Shown here: positions 22,029-31,301 of the stretch, piece by piece | Layout of the letters: every line of letters begins with the position of its first letter | How positions within the stretch are numbered: the first letter of the stretch is position 1 | Source: Paenibacillus pini JCM 16418 | Lineage (GTDB): Bacteria > Bacillota > Bacilli > Paenibacillales > Paenibacillaceae | Length of the DNA: 64,000 nucleotides | Assembly (NCBI RefSeq): GCF_000576305.1 | Contig: NZ_BAVZ01000006.1 | Location: forward strand, 1 to 64,000 | Reading direction: 5' to 3' | Notes under the pieces: model-generated | The model's input: the letters and a program-made list of their open reading frames with translations, nothing else | The model's database searches: none | Told to the model about the DNA's origin: nothing | Translations under genes and position numbers: made by a program

Positions 22029-23222
22029 ATGTCTTCTCTTTCTAATGCGGGGGTTGGTCTAATGTCATCATTTATATACCTTGATCATGCTGCGACATCA
22101 TGGCCAAAACCTGTGGCTGTACAAGAAGCTATGATGAAGTCTCTGGAAGAGGCAGCTGCAAATCCTGGTCGTGGAAGCCATTCCATGGCAGTTGAGGCAA
22201 GTAGAGTATTATTCAAAACTCGGATGATATTAGCACAGCTATTCAGAGTGAGTAATCCGAATGATATTGTCTTTACATCCAATACAACGATGGCGCTCAA
22301 TCTAGCTATCAAGGGTATACTGAAAACGGGTGATTATGTTATTGCTACTATGGTAGAGCATAATTCTGTGCGAAGACCGTTAGAATATTTAAAACGCACA
22401 CTAGGTATACATGTTAAATATATCGACGTTAATGCACAGGGTGAATTAAATATGGACGATTATAAAATAGCTCTTATGGCGCATCGTCCAAAATTAGTTG
22501 TGTGTAACCATAGTTCCAATTTACTCGGTAGTATATTGCCCGCATCAGAGATTGGAAGATTAGCGCATCAATATGGTGCATATTTTCTTTTGGATGCAGC
22601 ACAAACTGCTGGTTGCATTGATCTAGATGTTTCTGCAATGAATGTGGATCTGCTTGCTTTTCCAGGTCATAAAGGGTTGCTTGGTCCTCAGGGGACGGGC
22701 GGTCTTTATATTGCGCCAGAACTGGATCTGGAGCCTTTGCTTCACGGGGGGACAGGGAGTCAGTCAGAAGAGCGGGAACAACCCATCGTGCGCCCAGATC
22801 GGTATGAGGCAGGTACGCCTAACACAGTGGGGATAGCCGGGTTACAAGCTGGAGTGCAAAGGGTATTGGAACTGACACCGGCAGTCATTTATGAGCGGGA
22901 ATGGCGCATGACGCAACTGCTTATGGAGGGATTGAACGATGTTGAAGGTTTGAGGTTGCTGGGGCCTCATCGAGGTAACCCTCGAACCGGTATCGTGTCT
23001 TTTGTTGTGAATGATCAAGATTCGAGTCAAATTGCATTTAAGTTGGATAGGGAATATGACATTGCTGTCCGAGCGGGTCTTCATTGCACTCCGCTTGCAC
23101 ATGAAGCCATGAATACACTTCACACTGGGGCGGTTCGCGCAAGTGTGGGTGTGGATACAACCGAGAAAGATATAGCTGCAATGGTTAAGGCAATGCATGA
23201 AATATGTCCACACAAGATGTAA
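22029..23222 (+). CDS. Aminotransferase class V / cysteine desulfurase-like protein
   Basis: This is a PLP-dependent fold-type I enzyme related to cysteine desulfurases (NifS/Csd). After a short lead the protein has YLDHAATSWPKP, the PLP-lysine region AFPGHKGLLGPQGTGGLY near residue 220, and a C-terminal cysteine-containing segment RAGLHCTPLAH near 355, which could hold the persulfide cysteine. The start is the ATG after GGAGGGGAAGGAA, giving 397 residues. The alternative start 33 bases later (MSSFIYLDHAA) is possible. The true substrate is not known. Confidence 0.85.
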   Translation: MSSLSNAGVGLMSSFIYLDHAATSWPKPVAVQEAMMKSLEEAAANPGRGSHSMAVEASRVLFKTRMILAQLFRVSNPNDIVFTSNTTMALNLAIKGILKTGDYVIATMVEHNSVRRPLEYLKRTLGIHVKYIDVNAQGELNMDDYKIALMAHRPKLVVCNHSSNLLGSILPASEIGRLAHQYGAYFLLDAAQTAGCIDLDVSAMNVDLLAFPGHKGLLGPQGTGGLYIAPELDLEPLLHGGTGSQSEEREQPIVRPDRYEAGTPNTVGIAGLQAGVQRVLELTPAVIYEREWRMTQLLMEGLNDVEGLRLLGPHRGNPRTGIVSFVVNDQDSSQIAFKLDREYDIAVRAGLHCTPLAHEAMNTLHTGAVRASVGVDTTEKDIAAMVKAMHEICPHKM

Positions 23223-23304
23223 GCAAAGATTTTTTTGGAGAAAGTAGATATCCGTCGTTTGTCGTATTGTATAAGACCTATTCAAGGAAAAGGAATGAAC
23301 AGCA

Positions 23305-23802
23305 ATGTCCGACTTAAATGGTTTATTGATGGAACAACTGCAATGGATTATCGGCGGAATTGCGCTTCTTCTGATCATTTTGATTATCGTCGTAATTAAC
23401 CAAGGATCGAAACTCAAGAAGATGCGCAAAAAGTATGATTTGATGATGGCGGGTAGCGGTGTTGAAAATCTAGAGACACTCCTAATTGATTTGAAAGTTC
23501 AACTGGATAGTGTGGAGGATGAGCAACAACAGCAGCGTAGCACGTTAGAAACAATCGTCGATAAGCTTCAACATATGAAAGGCAAAGTGGGCATTAAACG
23601 CTATAATGCTTTTAGTGAACGTGGAAGTGATTTGAGTTTCTCCATAGCTATTGTGGATGATCAGCGCAATGGTGTCGTTATTAGCGCAATATATAATCGC
23701 GATAGTTCGTACGTATATGCTAAGCCGCTGGAGGAAGGGCAATCTTCATATGCACTATCCCCCGAGGAAAGTGAAGCCATTAATCTAGCCTTGCAAAAAT
23801 AG
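23305..23802 (+). CDS. DUF4446 family membrane-anchored protein
   Basis: The 165-residue protein has one N-terminal membrane segment (about residues 14-33, GGIALLLIILIIVVI), a coiled-coil-prone stretch and a conserved C-terminal domain (KVGIKRYNAFSERGSDLSFS). This is the DUF4446 family, common near oriC in Bacillales and of unknown function. Its last 23 bases overlap the convergent yyaC gene. Confidence 0.85.
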   Translation: MSDLNGLLMEQLQWIIGGIALLLIILIIVVINQGSKLKKMRKKYDLMMAGSGVENLETLLIDLKVQLDSVEDEQQQQRSTLETIVDKLQHMKGKVGIKRYNAFSERGSDLSFSIAIVDDQRNGVVISAIYNRDSSYVYAKPLEEGQSSYALSPEESEAINLALQK

Positions 23803-24385
23803 AGTTGCGAGCTTTCCACTCTTTAATCGCTGAGTGAAGGCTGTGTGCAATAATATCTGACAGCCGCACGACTAGACTAAGTCGTGTGTTCTGTAATACG
23901 AAATACTCCATAAAGCCGCCGACATTAACGATACCAGTCAAATGGATATCGCCAACCGGCGGCAGTTCTTTATGTACACCTGCGCCCGGTCTTAGGGGGC
24001 CATCTGCTACTTGAATACAACCGACACTTGAGGATTGACCAAGGCATGCATCAATACCGATAACGAAGGGGTTCTCATATTGGGCGTATATACTGGTTAA
24101 AGTTTCCTGTAAATTAACAGCATGTACGGGATCTTCAAGGGTGCCATATAGACGAAACCAGGGATTATTGAAACGTGATAGGGAAGTTCCGACTAGTGGG
24201 CCAAGACAGTCGCCAGTAGAGCGGTCAGTTCCCACGCAAACAACAATAACCTGTTGTTTCTCACCTGCTTTTGATAGATGGAACAAAAGACGATGAATGA
24301 TAGCCGAATGGATTTCAGGGTCAGTATGTGGTATTTTTAAGCATGAGAGTTCCTTTACAGGGGTAGCAAGAGGCTGTAGATTCAT
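23780..24385 (-). CDS. yyaC: Spore protease YyaC (GPR-like fold)
   Basis: The 201-residue protein matches YyaC, related in fold to the germination protease GPR and to hydrogenase maturation proteases. Conserved features are VCVGTDRSTGDCLGPLVG near residue 50, GTLEDPVHA, and GIDACLGQSSSVG near 110. It is sporulation-associated in B. subtilis. It is one of the few minus-strand genes on the right arm and converges with DUF4446. Confidence 0.9.
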   Translation of the reverse strand: MNLQPLATPVKELSCLKIPHTDPEIHSAIIHRLLFHLSKAGEKQQVIVVCVGTDRSTGDCLGPLVGTSLSRFNNPWFRLYGTLEDPVHAVNLQETLTSIYAQYENPFVIGIDACLGQSSSVGCIQVADGPLRPGAGVHKELPPVGDIHLTGIVNVGGFMEYFVLQNTRLSLVVRLSDIIAHSLHSAIKEWKARNSIFARLD

Positions 24386-24568
24386 AAAATCTCCCTTTCT
24401 GTATCTGTATAAATTAGTAGTAACTAGTATATGGATGTAGAAATGTTTTTATACTCGGTGAGATACAATCAGGACCAATGACGGATAACCTAGAGACCTG
24501 AGACATATACATCGGGTTATTTGGTGCAAAAGTGGACAGATATTTATCGGCAGAGGGGGAATGTGGGA

Positions 24569-24823
24569 ATGGATTCATGGATGCTAATCGCCTTTGATTC
24601 AACACAGCAGGCGCTCCGAGCGGAAATGTTGCTGGAGTATGCAGACATAGATATTGATCTATGCCCCACACCTAAGGACATTACAGCGGGATGTGCACTT
24701 TCCATACAATTCCCACCGGATGATATGCTACAAGTGAAGGAAATTATTACACAGCAGCATGTAGAGATCAGGGGAATCTACTATAAGGACAACTTAGAGA
24801 AATATAGAAACATCATGGGATAG
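24569..24823 (+). CDS. DUF3343 domain-containing protein
   Basis: The 84-residue protein starts MDSWMLIAFDSTQQAL and contains the DUF3343 pattern of a short alpha/beta domain (AEMLLEYADIDIDLCPTPKDI). Related proteins are often annotated as putative Se/S carriers; the role here is unknown. The start is chosen after AGAGGGGGA; longer in-frame starts exist upstream. It is followed 14 bases later by the mechanosensitive channel gene. Confidence 0.75.
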   Translation: MDSWMLIAFDSTQQALRAEMLLEYADIDIDLCPTPKDITAGCALSIQFPPDDMLQVKEIITQQHVEIRGIYYKDNLEKYRNIMG

Positions 24824-24837
24824 GAGGTAGAAAACTT

Positions 24838-25767
24838 TTGAACCATGTATTTGAAGTGGAATCTACACAGGCGGCCGTTGAGGAGGCGCTTAAGTTTAAG
24901 GATCGTTTATGGAACTGGGTAACCAATGTTGATATGTGGACGGATGTCTTGTTCTCTGGTATACGAATCATCGCTATTTTTATCATCACCAGAATTATTA
25001 TTAAAGTTGTATCGAAGATTATTGACCGTTCCTTGACCCGTCAGGATCATACAAGAATCAACATGAACCCTCGTCGATTCGTCACTGTAGGAGAACTGAT
25101 GAAGAATGTGACCTCGGTAACTTGTAATTTTGTGATGGTCCTCATTGTATTATCAGAATTCCATTTTAACTTAGGGCCGTTACTTGCAGGAGCGGGCGTA
25201 CTTGGATTAGCTATTGGTTTTGGCGCGCAAAGTTTAGTGAAAGATGTAATTACGGGTTTCTTCATTATATTAGAGGATCAATTTGCTGTAGGTGATGTTA
25301 TACAGACGGGAACCTATAAGGGAACGGTTGAGATGATTGGACTGCGAACAACACGCATGATTACACCAACGGGAGAAGTCCATATTATTCCTAATGGTAT
25401 GATTGCTAGTGTAACTAACTATTCATTATCTAACTCCCTTGCTATTGTAGATGTTCCATTGAAGAACGAACGAAACCTGGAGTCTACAATTGAGCTCATC
25501 AAACGAGCACTGGCTGATATTCGGGAGCATGATGTTAACATGATTGCTGTGCCGGACGTACTTGGGATCCAATCTCTCAGTACCAGTGAATTCGTAATCA
25601 GGGTTGTAGCAGAGTGTCTTCCTAATACGAAGTCTGAGGTGGAACGTCAAATTCAAGCCAATGTGAAGAAGGCGCTTGAGTATGATGAGATGATAAGCCA
25701 GGCTGAAGCCGAAACAGCAGCAGCCGTAGCCGTAGAGGATGAAGAGCAAGAGAAGGGGGAAGGTTGA
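24838..25767 (+). CDS. Small-conductance mechanosensitive channel, MscS family
   Basis: The 309-residue protein has three predicted membrane segments and the MscS pore region (GPLLAGAGVLGLAIGFGAQSLVKDVITGFFIILEDQF, about residues 115-150), followed by the beta domain with VGDVIQTGTYKGTVEMIGLRTT and IPNGMI. The last 25 residues are acidic. TTG start after AGGAGGTAG. It releases solutes during osmotic downshift. It is followed 1 base later by the DUF951 gene. Confidence 0.93.
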   Translation: MNHVFEVESTQAAVEEALKFKDRLWNWVTNVDMWTDVLFSGIRIIAIFIITRIIIKVVSKIIDRSLTRQDHTRINMNPRRFVTVGELMKNVTSVTCNFVMVLIVLSEFHFNLGPLLAGAGVLGLAIGFGAQSLVKDVITGFFIILEDQFAVGDVIQTGTYKGTVEMIGLRTTRMITPTGEVHIIPNGMIASVTNYSLSNSLAIVDVPLKNERNLESTIELIKRALADIREHDVNMIAVPDVLGIQSLSTSEFVIRVVAECLPNTKSEVERQIQANVKKALEYDEMISQAEAETAAAVAVEDEEQEKGEG

Positions 25768-25768
25768 G

Positions 25769-25990
25769 ATGGAGCGGAAAGTATTTCAGTTAGGCGATGT
25801 CGTGCAGATGAAAAAATCACATCCCTGTGGAAGCAATGAAATGGAAATCATTCGTATGGGTATGGACATCAGAATAAAATGTGTAGGGTGTCAGCACAGC
25901 GTACTCATCCCCCGTGCAAAATTCGAAAAGAACATGAAGAAAGTGCTACGATCGAATGCGATAGACGAAGCTCAACAGGAAACTTTATAG
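25769..25990 (+). CDS. DUF951 domain-containing protein
   Basis: The 73-residue protein matches DUF951, with the conserved pattern VVQMKKSHPCGSNEMEI and RIKCVGCQHSVLIPR; one cysteine precedes GSNE and a CxxC sits at residues 44-47, suggesting metal binding. ATG start overlapping the end of the mscS-like gene region. In B. subtilis the equivalent gene lies near ychF and rpsF; no ychF is visible between this gene and rpsF here. Confidence 0.88.
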   Translation: MERKVFQLGDVVQMKKSHPCGSNEMEIIRMGMDIRIKCVGCQHSVLIPRAKFEKNMKKVLRSNAIDEAQQETL

Positions 25991-26053
25991 GTTCCAAAGT
26001 GAACGGATCTGCTTGCACGAAGGTAAATAATATGGTACAATCATTCATGCTGC

Positions 26054-26143
26054 GGAAAGGTACCCAAGAGGTCTAAGGGGGCTGACTCGAAATCAGTTAG
26101 GCGCTTCACGCGTGCGTGGGTTCGACTCCCACTCTTTCCGCCA
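26054..26143 (+). tRNA. tRNA-Ser (anticodon CGA)
   Basis: The 90-base sequence folds as a class II tRNA: acceptor GGAAAGG with TCTTTCC, discriminator G, encoded CCA, anticodon stem GCTGA/TCAGT around loop CTCGAAA (anticodon CGA, reading UCG), a long variable arm and T-loop GGTTCGACTC. The length and long variable arm fit tRNA-Ser. Confidence 0.95.
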
Positions 26144-26161
26144 TTCTCAATCTTATAACTT

Positions 26162-26198
26162 AAACCATCCTGCACATGTTGCTACGGATGGTTTTTTT
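26162..26198 (+). terminator. Terminator after tRNA-Ser
   Basis: AAACCATCC and GGATGGTTT flank a 15-base loop, followed by more T. The 300 bases after it contain only a palindrome GGACCCTAAAGGGTCC (26240-26255); I see no gene. Confidence 0.8.
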
Positions 26199-26505
26199 GT
26201 ATGCGAATTTTGGAGGATATTAAATATAAACCAAAAGAGGACCCTAAAGGGTCCCCTAAGTGGTAGGACGGTGCTGAATGATTGGAAAATCATCAAGTAT
26301 CTACACAAACGTTGGTTAAGCTGTTAGCAATCAAATTGCTCAAGATAGGTGTCTTTAGCACTTCACTCCGCTTCCCTAATGTGTTGATTCAGACTTCCTG
26401 TGATATGTTACGCAGACAACGTCCAACGGAACCACACCTCTCTCAATACACCGTCCTGATTGTATTATGCGCAAGTTTTAGACCTTTATACTTTGATCGA
26501 GCAAT

Positions 26506-26700
26506 TTAGTGAACTCTTGCCTTTTCTTTCTTTTTCCACTTTCGATTTTTATTAGTGGTCTCAGGAAAGGTATCGCCTTTTTCTAAACGAATTTTCTGTG
26601 GGTTGTTTACTTCAGTGTGAAAGCTTGCTTCACCAACCTCCATATATATACCGGGATTTGGAGCTTTGTCGCCTGGTTCATATTCGGTTTGTTCACCCAT
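26506..26700 (-). CDS. YjzC family small protein
   Basis: The 64-residue protein resembles B. subtilis YjzC: GEQTEYEPGDKAPNPGIYMEVGEA at the start, NPQKIRLEKGDTFPETTN in the middle and a basic C-terminus. It starts with ATG after an AGGAGGCGAT ribosome site. Function unknown. It is on the opposite strand to its neighbours. Confidence 0.8.
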   Translation of the reverse strand: MGEQTEYEPGDKAPNPGIYMEVGEASFHTEVNNPQKIRLEKGDTFPETTNKNRKWKKKEKARVH

Positions 26701-26898
26701 GACTTATCGCCTCCTAAGGGATTTTAAATGGACTACCTTTATAGTGTGTACCTGATGCAAAGATTCATGTGTGTTGTAATGTCCCAAATGAACTTGCATT
26801 CGTTTGTTAATTTTGATATATTAATATGGTGCGAGTTTAGACTCGTTCCTTGCTCCCGAACAAATTTGGGGGCCAAAGTCCATGAGGAGGTGAAAGAT

Positions 26899-27183
26899 AT
26901 GCGCAAATATGAAGTGATGTACATTATTCGTCCAGACATTGAACAAGAAGCTGTTCAAGCTACAGTCGAAAAATTCCAAGGCATCATCTCCAACGGTGGA
27001 GAAATCACAAAGCATGACGTGATGGGTAAACGCCGCCTTGCGTATGAGATCAACAAATTCCGTGACGGTACTTTTGTTTTGGTTAACTTCAATGGTACAC
27101 CTGAAGTTTTAACTGAGCTTGAGCGTCTCATGAAAATTTCTGACGAAGTAATTCGTTATCTCATTACGCTTGACGTTGCTTAA
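26899..27183 (+). CDS. rpsF: 30S ribosomal protein S6
   Basis: The 94-residue protein starts MRKYEVMYIIRPDIEQEA, typical of S6, after GAGGAGGTGA. It is the first gene of the rpsF-ssb-rpsR operon, conserved in Bacillales. The leader (about 26820-26898) has a C-rich/G-rich pairing (CTCCC with GGGGG) that may be the S6:S18 autoregulatory element; that is tentative. Confidence 0.96.
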   Translation: MRKYEVMYIIRPDIEQEAVQATVEKFQGIISNGGEITKHDVMGKRRLAYEINKFRDGTFVLVNFNGTPEVLTELERLMKISDEVIRYLITLDVA

Positions 27184-27234
27184 TACCATTTCACATGGTG
27201 CCAGTGATGAATTCGTTGTAAGGAGGGGATTAGA

Positions 27235-27722
27235 TTGTTGAACCGTGTTATTTTGATCGGCCGGTTAACCAAGGACCAGAGCTCCGTTATACTCCCGCAG
27301 GGGTTGCAGTAACGCAGTTCACGCTCGCTGTGGATCGTCCGTTTACGACGCAAGGCGGAGAGCGGGAAGCTGATTTTATTCCGGTAGTGACTTGGAGACA
27401 ACTTGCTGAGACCTGCGCAAACTATTTGCGTAAAGGCCGTCTAACGGCTGTTGAAGGTCGCATTCAGGTTCGAAATTATGAGAATAATGAAGGTAAACGT
27501 GTATACGTGACTGAAGTTATTGCTGATAATGTACGATTTCTGGAGTCGAACCGCGAAAGCGGTAGCGGCAATGGTGTAAACCAGTCTCAGGCTACGCGTG
27601 AAGAACCTTCATTCGGAGGTAATGGACGCGAGAAAAATTATTCGCGGAACAATTCAAATCAGGATCCTTTTTCTGATGACGGAAAACCGATTGATATTTC
27701 GGATGATGATTTGCCATTTTAA
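27235..27722 (+). CDS. ssb: Single-stranded DNA-binding protein (one apparent frameshift)
   Basis: SSB coats single-stranded DNA in replication and repair. The TTG start after AAGGAGGGG gives MLNRVILIGRLTKD. One C is missing near 27276, since GACCAGAGCTC must read GACCCAGAGCTC to give PELRYTPAG; without it the frame stops within 30 codons. The rest has the OB fold, a Gly/Asn/Ser-rich linker, and the C-terminal acidic tip DISDDDLPF that docks partner proteins. Reconstructed length is 162 residues. Essential, so the break is read as a sequence error. Confidence 0.95.
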
Positions 27723-27743
27723 GAAGGAAAGGACTGAACTAGC

Positions 27744-28016
27744 ATGGCTTTTAAACCAAGAGAAGGCGGAGACAACGACAAAAGACCGGCACGCCGTGGC
27801 GGACGTAACAAGCGTCGTAAAGTATGTTTCTTCACCGTTAACAAAATTACTCACATTGACTATAAAGATATCGATTTGCTGAAGAAATTCATCAGCGAAC
27901 GTGGTAAAATTTTGCCGCGCCGTGTAACAGGCACAAGTGCAAAATACCAACGTGCTTTGACAATCGCTATCAAGCGCTCACGTCAAATCGCATTGCTGCC
28001 TTACACTACGGAATAG
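27744..28016 (+). CDS. rpsR: 30S ribosomal protein S18
   Basis: The 90-residue basic protein contains the S18 signature [18 protein letters not shown] and ends [11 protein letters not shown]. It has an N-terminal extension rich in Arg, Lys and Asp. It closes the rpsF-ssb-rpsR operon. Confidence 0.97.
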   Translation: MAFKPREGGDNDKRPARRGGRNKRRKVCFFTVNKITHIDYKDIDLLKKFISERGKILPRRVTGTSAKYQRALTIAIKRSRQIALLPYTTE

Positions 28017-28038
28017 TCCGTAAGGTAAAGCAGAGAAG

Positions 28039-28075
28039 GCCAGTATTCAGGGTGACCCTGAATACTGGCTTTTTT
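28039..28075 (+). terminator. Strong terminator after rpsR
   Basis: A near-perfect 15-base stem (GCCAGTATTCAGGGT and its complement) with a one-base centre is followed by TTTTTT. Confidence 0.9.
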
Positions 28076-28085
28076 GTATATAGAA

Positions 28086-28099
28086 ATTTCCCGGGCAAT
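28086..28099. promoter_or_regulatory. Candidate Noc-binding site
   Basis: ATTTCCCGGGCAAT differs at one base from the Noc consensus ATTTCCCGGGAAAT. It is in the large intergenic region, 8 kb right of noc. It is a single near-match, so tentative. Confidence 0.35.
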
Positions 28100-29091
28100 T
28101 TAGCAAGCAGGAAAGTAATGGCCACTCCGATAGATATACTATGTGAATAAACGTTGTTTAAGACAAGCGGCAGCCTACGTTGTATCATGAATCAATGTAA
28201 TGATAATTATAGGTTGTAAAAGCTTATTTTCATTCAAAAAAGTATTATATATTCGTTTCAGCAGTAAGATAGTACAGCTTAATGGTTAATCAAGTGATAC
28301 TTACGAATATGGTATGATTCATAATTCTTATAACTACGAAAATATAGCGTATTTAGCAGGCGAACGTCCACTGCACACACTACAGTATCAAAATTAAACC
28401 GCAGAGTAGCGAAATAAGTATAAAATTTTAACAAAAGCTTTTACAACGGGAATGATTGATATTGTACGAGATAAGAAATTATTTATCTAAAATGAACATA
28501 TTAGGATGAGCTAAATGGTAGCTATGGAATACAATTTTTATAAGAATACTGCAAACAACTCATATATATTGAGGGATATAACATCTGTATGAGTTATAAA
28601 AAATTAATATTTAGTTCTTTTGAAGGCTAATGAAAAGCTAAACTGTCTATTCTATAGAAACAAAATTCTCATTTGTATAATAGGAGAATACTTTTATGTA
28701 TGGTGCAAGGACTGTAAATACGAAAAAGTACGAATGTCACAAGTTAGTAAAATATGTATGTTTACTTTAAAAATAAGTAGAATATAATTAGAAAAAACCT
28801 CAGTGAATTGCGTATAAATACTCCTTTCGTATTCTATAAGAAATATATCTGAAAATTGGTTAGTGTTATAACAACCTCCATGTAATAATACATAACATAT
28901 AAATTGCTATATTATTAATGTAAGCGTTTTAATCTTTTATTTTATTTATACTCAGCGAAAATGGAATTAAATAAAAAATATTTTAACATTAAAAAATCTT
29001 TGAAACCTCTCTCTCTTTTTATTAAAAACCCTTTGATAGCGCACAATTCTGAACATTAAAAAAAATAATGTTAGTATATGCAAAAAAAATA
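28100..29091. other. AT-rich intergenic region without recognisable genes
   Basis: About 1 kb is strongly AT-rich, with many stops in all frames and no ORF with a ribosome site. I found no tRNA, riboswitch or repeat in it. It separates the rpsF operon from the oligopeptide transporter. Confidence 0.5.
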
Positions 29092-29120
29092 TTGACGTGA
29101 TATAAATTTACACGTATTAT
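29092..29120 (+). promoter_or_regulatory. Putative promoter of the oligopeptide transporter operon
   Basis: TTGACG, a 17-base spacer and TATTAT. It would give oppA an untranslated leader of roughly 330 bases. Confidence 0.6.
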
Positions 29121-29454
29121 TTACATTAAATTTACGAAGGAATTTTTAACCATTTTATATTGTGTTTTGTACGGTTTCAAATTGACCGATGGTCATTTAC
29201 AGCATTAATGCTTTATTGCGGTATTACAAGCATGTGCTAATGGCTTCACTTAACTACTGGATATATTATTTAATTAATATATTGTTGTACCTTGCTACTG
29301 CCGTTTGTTTTTGGATATGAAAGGTAGATACCAAGAGGGGGAGCTTCAACACAACGTAAGGCGGGGGTTATAAGCATACAGAGTGCTAGGAAGCTACGCA
29401 AATCACATTGCTTGTCCAGATAAGCATGGATAATAAAAAGGAGGAATATGGTAA

Positions 29455-31179
29455 ATGGCAAATAAGAAAAAGTGGTTCTCATTACTAGTCTCATTATCCG
29501 TTGTCAGTGCATTATTCGCAGGTTGTGGTACAGATGAAAAAACAGCTACACCTAATGATGAAGGTAAAACAGAGGTAACAACTCCTGCTGAAGGAGACAA
29601 AAATACAGATGCTCCTAAAGACGGAGGTACACTAACTTACGGTTCTTTCACTGATATCGTAAGCGTTAACCCGTTGTTCGTGCAAGATACTGGATCTGGT
29701 GATGCTGAGCAGTTCATTTATGCTAAATTGTTTGACATCGATCGTACAGGAAAAGTTGCAGTTGAACCTTGGTCTCTAGCAGCAGAGCCAATGACGATTT
29801 CTGAGAATGGTCTTGAGTATACAGTTAAATTGAAAGACGGTATTAAGTGGAGTGACGGACAGCCGATTACTGCAGATGACGTCGTATTTACGTTTGATAC
29901 GATCCGTAATCCTAAAGCCGCTTCACCTGGTATCACTGGCTTTGATAAAGTAACGAAGATTGAAAAGGTAGACGATAAAACGGTTAAAATTACGTTGAAA
30001 GAAATCTATGCTCCTTTCCAATACATCATTGCTTCTGAAATTGTTCCACAACACATATTGAAAGATGTAAAACTTGAAGAGCTTCAAAAGAACGTATACG
30101 GTACTGATCCTGCCAAGACCGTTACTAGTGGTCCTTGGAAATGGACAGAATGGAAACAAAATCAGTACTTAACATTTGAAGCAGACCCTAACTATTGGGG
30201 ACAAAAACCTCATATCCAAAAAATTGTCTATAAAATTTATGCTGATCAAAATACAGAAGTTCAAGCTCTAATTAAGGGTGACGTGGATCTATTAGGTGGT
30301 ATTCCAGTAACTCAAGTAGATGCTGTTAAAGGTAAGAAGGATCTTACGGTTATCTCGAAGCCAGGTCCACAATATGAATACGTTGGTTTTAACTTTAAAC
30401 CTGAGAATTTTAAAGATAAATTTGTTCCTTGGACAGGTCAAAAGACAAGACAAGCGGTTGCATACGCACTTAACCGTCAAGGCATGGTTGATAACGTGCT
30501 TAAAGGTGTTGGTACGTTGATGAATGCTCCATTCTTACCAGGTTCATGGGCTGATCCAGGTGACGCTGCTGTCAACTATAGTTTTGATCCTGAGAAAGCA
30601 AAAGCTCTACTCGCTGAAGATGGATGGAAAGCTGGTAAAGATGGTATCTTGACTAAAGATGGACATCGTTTCAGCTTCGAACTTCAATACAACGCTGGTA
30701 ACAGCCGTCGTGAGCAAGTAGCAGTAGTTATTCAACAGAACCTTAAAGATGTAGGTATCGAAGTAACACCAAAAGCAATCGACTTTGCTGCTTGGGTTGA
30801 TCAAAACCTGACGCCTGGTAAATATGAATCAATCTTAATGGGTTGGTCTCTAAATAATCCGGATCCGGACGGAGAATCTACATTTGGTTCTAAATTCTTC
30901 CCACCAAATGGTCAAAACCAAGGTTTCTATAAGAATGAAAAATTGGATGCATTGTGGCAAAAAGGTACTTCTGTCGTAGATCAAACGAAACGTGCTGAAG
31001 TATACAAAGAAATCGGTAAAGAAATCTCGACTGATCTTCCATACGTATTTATGTATCAATACGGTACACCTATTGCAATGAGCAATAAGCTGAAATTTGC
31101 TGAAGCAGATGCTCCTGAATCTTCGTTGGCTTACGGATATTTATTCCATGTTATTAACTGGTCAATAGACGAAAAATAA
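29455..31179 (+). CDS. oppA: Oligopeptide ABC transporter, substrate-binding lipoprotein
   Basis: This is the extracytoplasmic binding protein of a peptide importer. The 574-residue protein has a lipoprotein signal (LFAGCG, cysteine at residue 24), a Thr/Lys/Asp-rich linker and the SBP family 5 domain, with GTLTYGSFTDIVSVNPLF near the start of the mature part. Sequence alone does not separate oligopeptide, dipeptide or nickel binding. ATG after AAGGAGG. It heads an operon with two permeases and two ATPases. Confidence 0.9.
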   Translation: MANKKKWFSLLVSLSVVSALFAGCGTDEKTATPNDEGKTEVTTPAEGDKNTDAPKDGGTLTYGSFTDIVSVNPLFVQDTGSGDAEQFIYAKLFDIDRTGKVAVEPWSLAAEPMTISENGLEYTVKLKDGIKWSDGQPITADDVVFTFDTIRNPKAASPGITGFDKVTKIEKVDDKTVKITLKEIYAPFQYIIASEIVPQHILKDVKLEELQKNVYGTDPAKTVTSGPWKWTEWKQNQYLTFEADPNYWGQKPHIQKIVYKIYADQNTEVQALIKGDVDLLGGIPVTQVDAVKGKKDLTVISKPGPQYEYVGFNFKPENFKDKFVPWTGQKTRQAVAYALNRQGMVDNVLKGVGTLMNAPFLPGSWADPGDAAVNYSFDPEKAKALLAEDGWKAGKDGILTKDGHRFSFELQYNAGNSRREQVAVVIQQNLKDVGIEVTPKAIDFAAWVDQNLTPGKYESILMGWSLNNPDPDGESTFGSKFFPPNGQNQGFYKNEKLDALWQKGTSVVDQTKRAEVYKEIGKEISTDLPYVFMYQYGTPIAMSNKLKFAEADAPESSLAYGYLFHVINWSIDEK

Positions 31180-31209
31180 TAGACAAAAAAGGCAGCATAT
31201 AACGGTGCT

Positions 31210-31241
31210 GAGGGGATGTATCTTTCCCCTCTCCCTTTTTT
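31210..31241 (+). terminator. Intercistronic hairpin between oppA and oppB
   Basis: GAGGGGA and TCCCCTC flank a short loop and are followed by TTTTTT. It probably attenuates read-through, so that the binding protein is made in excess over the membrane components. Confidence 0.7.
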
Positions 31242-31301
31242 GCTTTTATAGGATGTTATGTAACACGGCATCCAGCCCGAAAATCTCTAGGAGGATCTAA
31301 A

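Noticed and set aside
26240-26480. ORF-like and palindromic sequence after tRNA-Ser
   Set aside because: No ribosome site or recognisable protein; the palindrome GGACCCTAAAGGGTCC lacks a T run.
29127-29454. T-box or other amino-acid riboswitch before oppA
   Set aside because: No T-box core (AGGGTGGNACCGCG) or clear antiterminator/terminator pair could be found.
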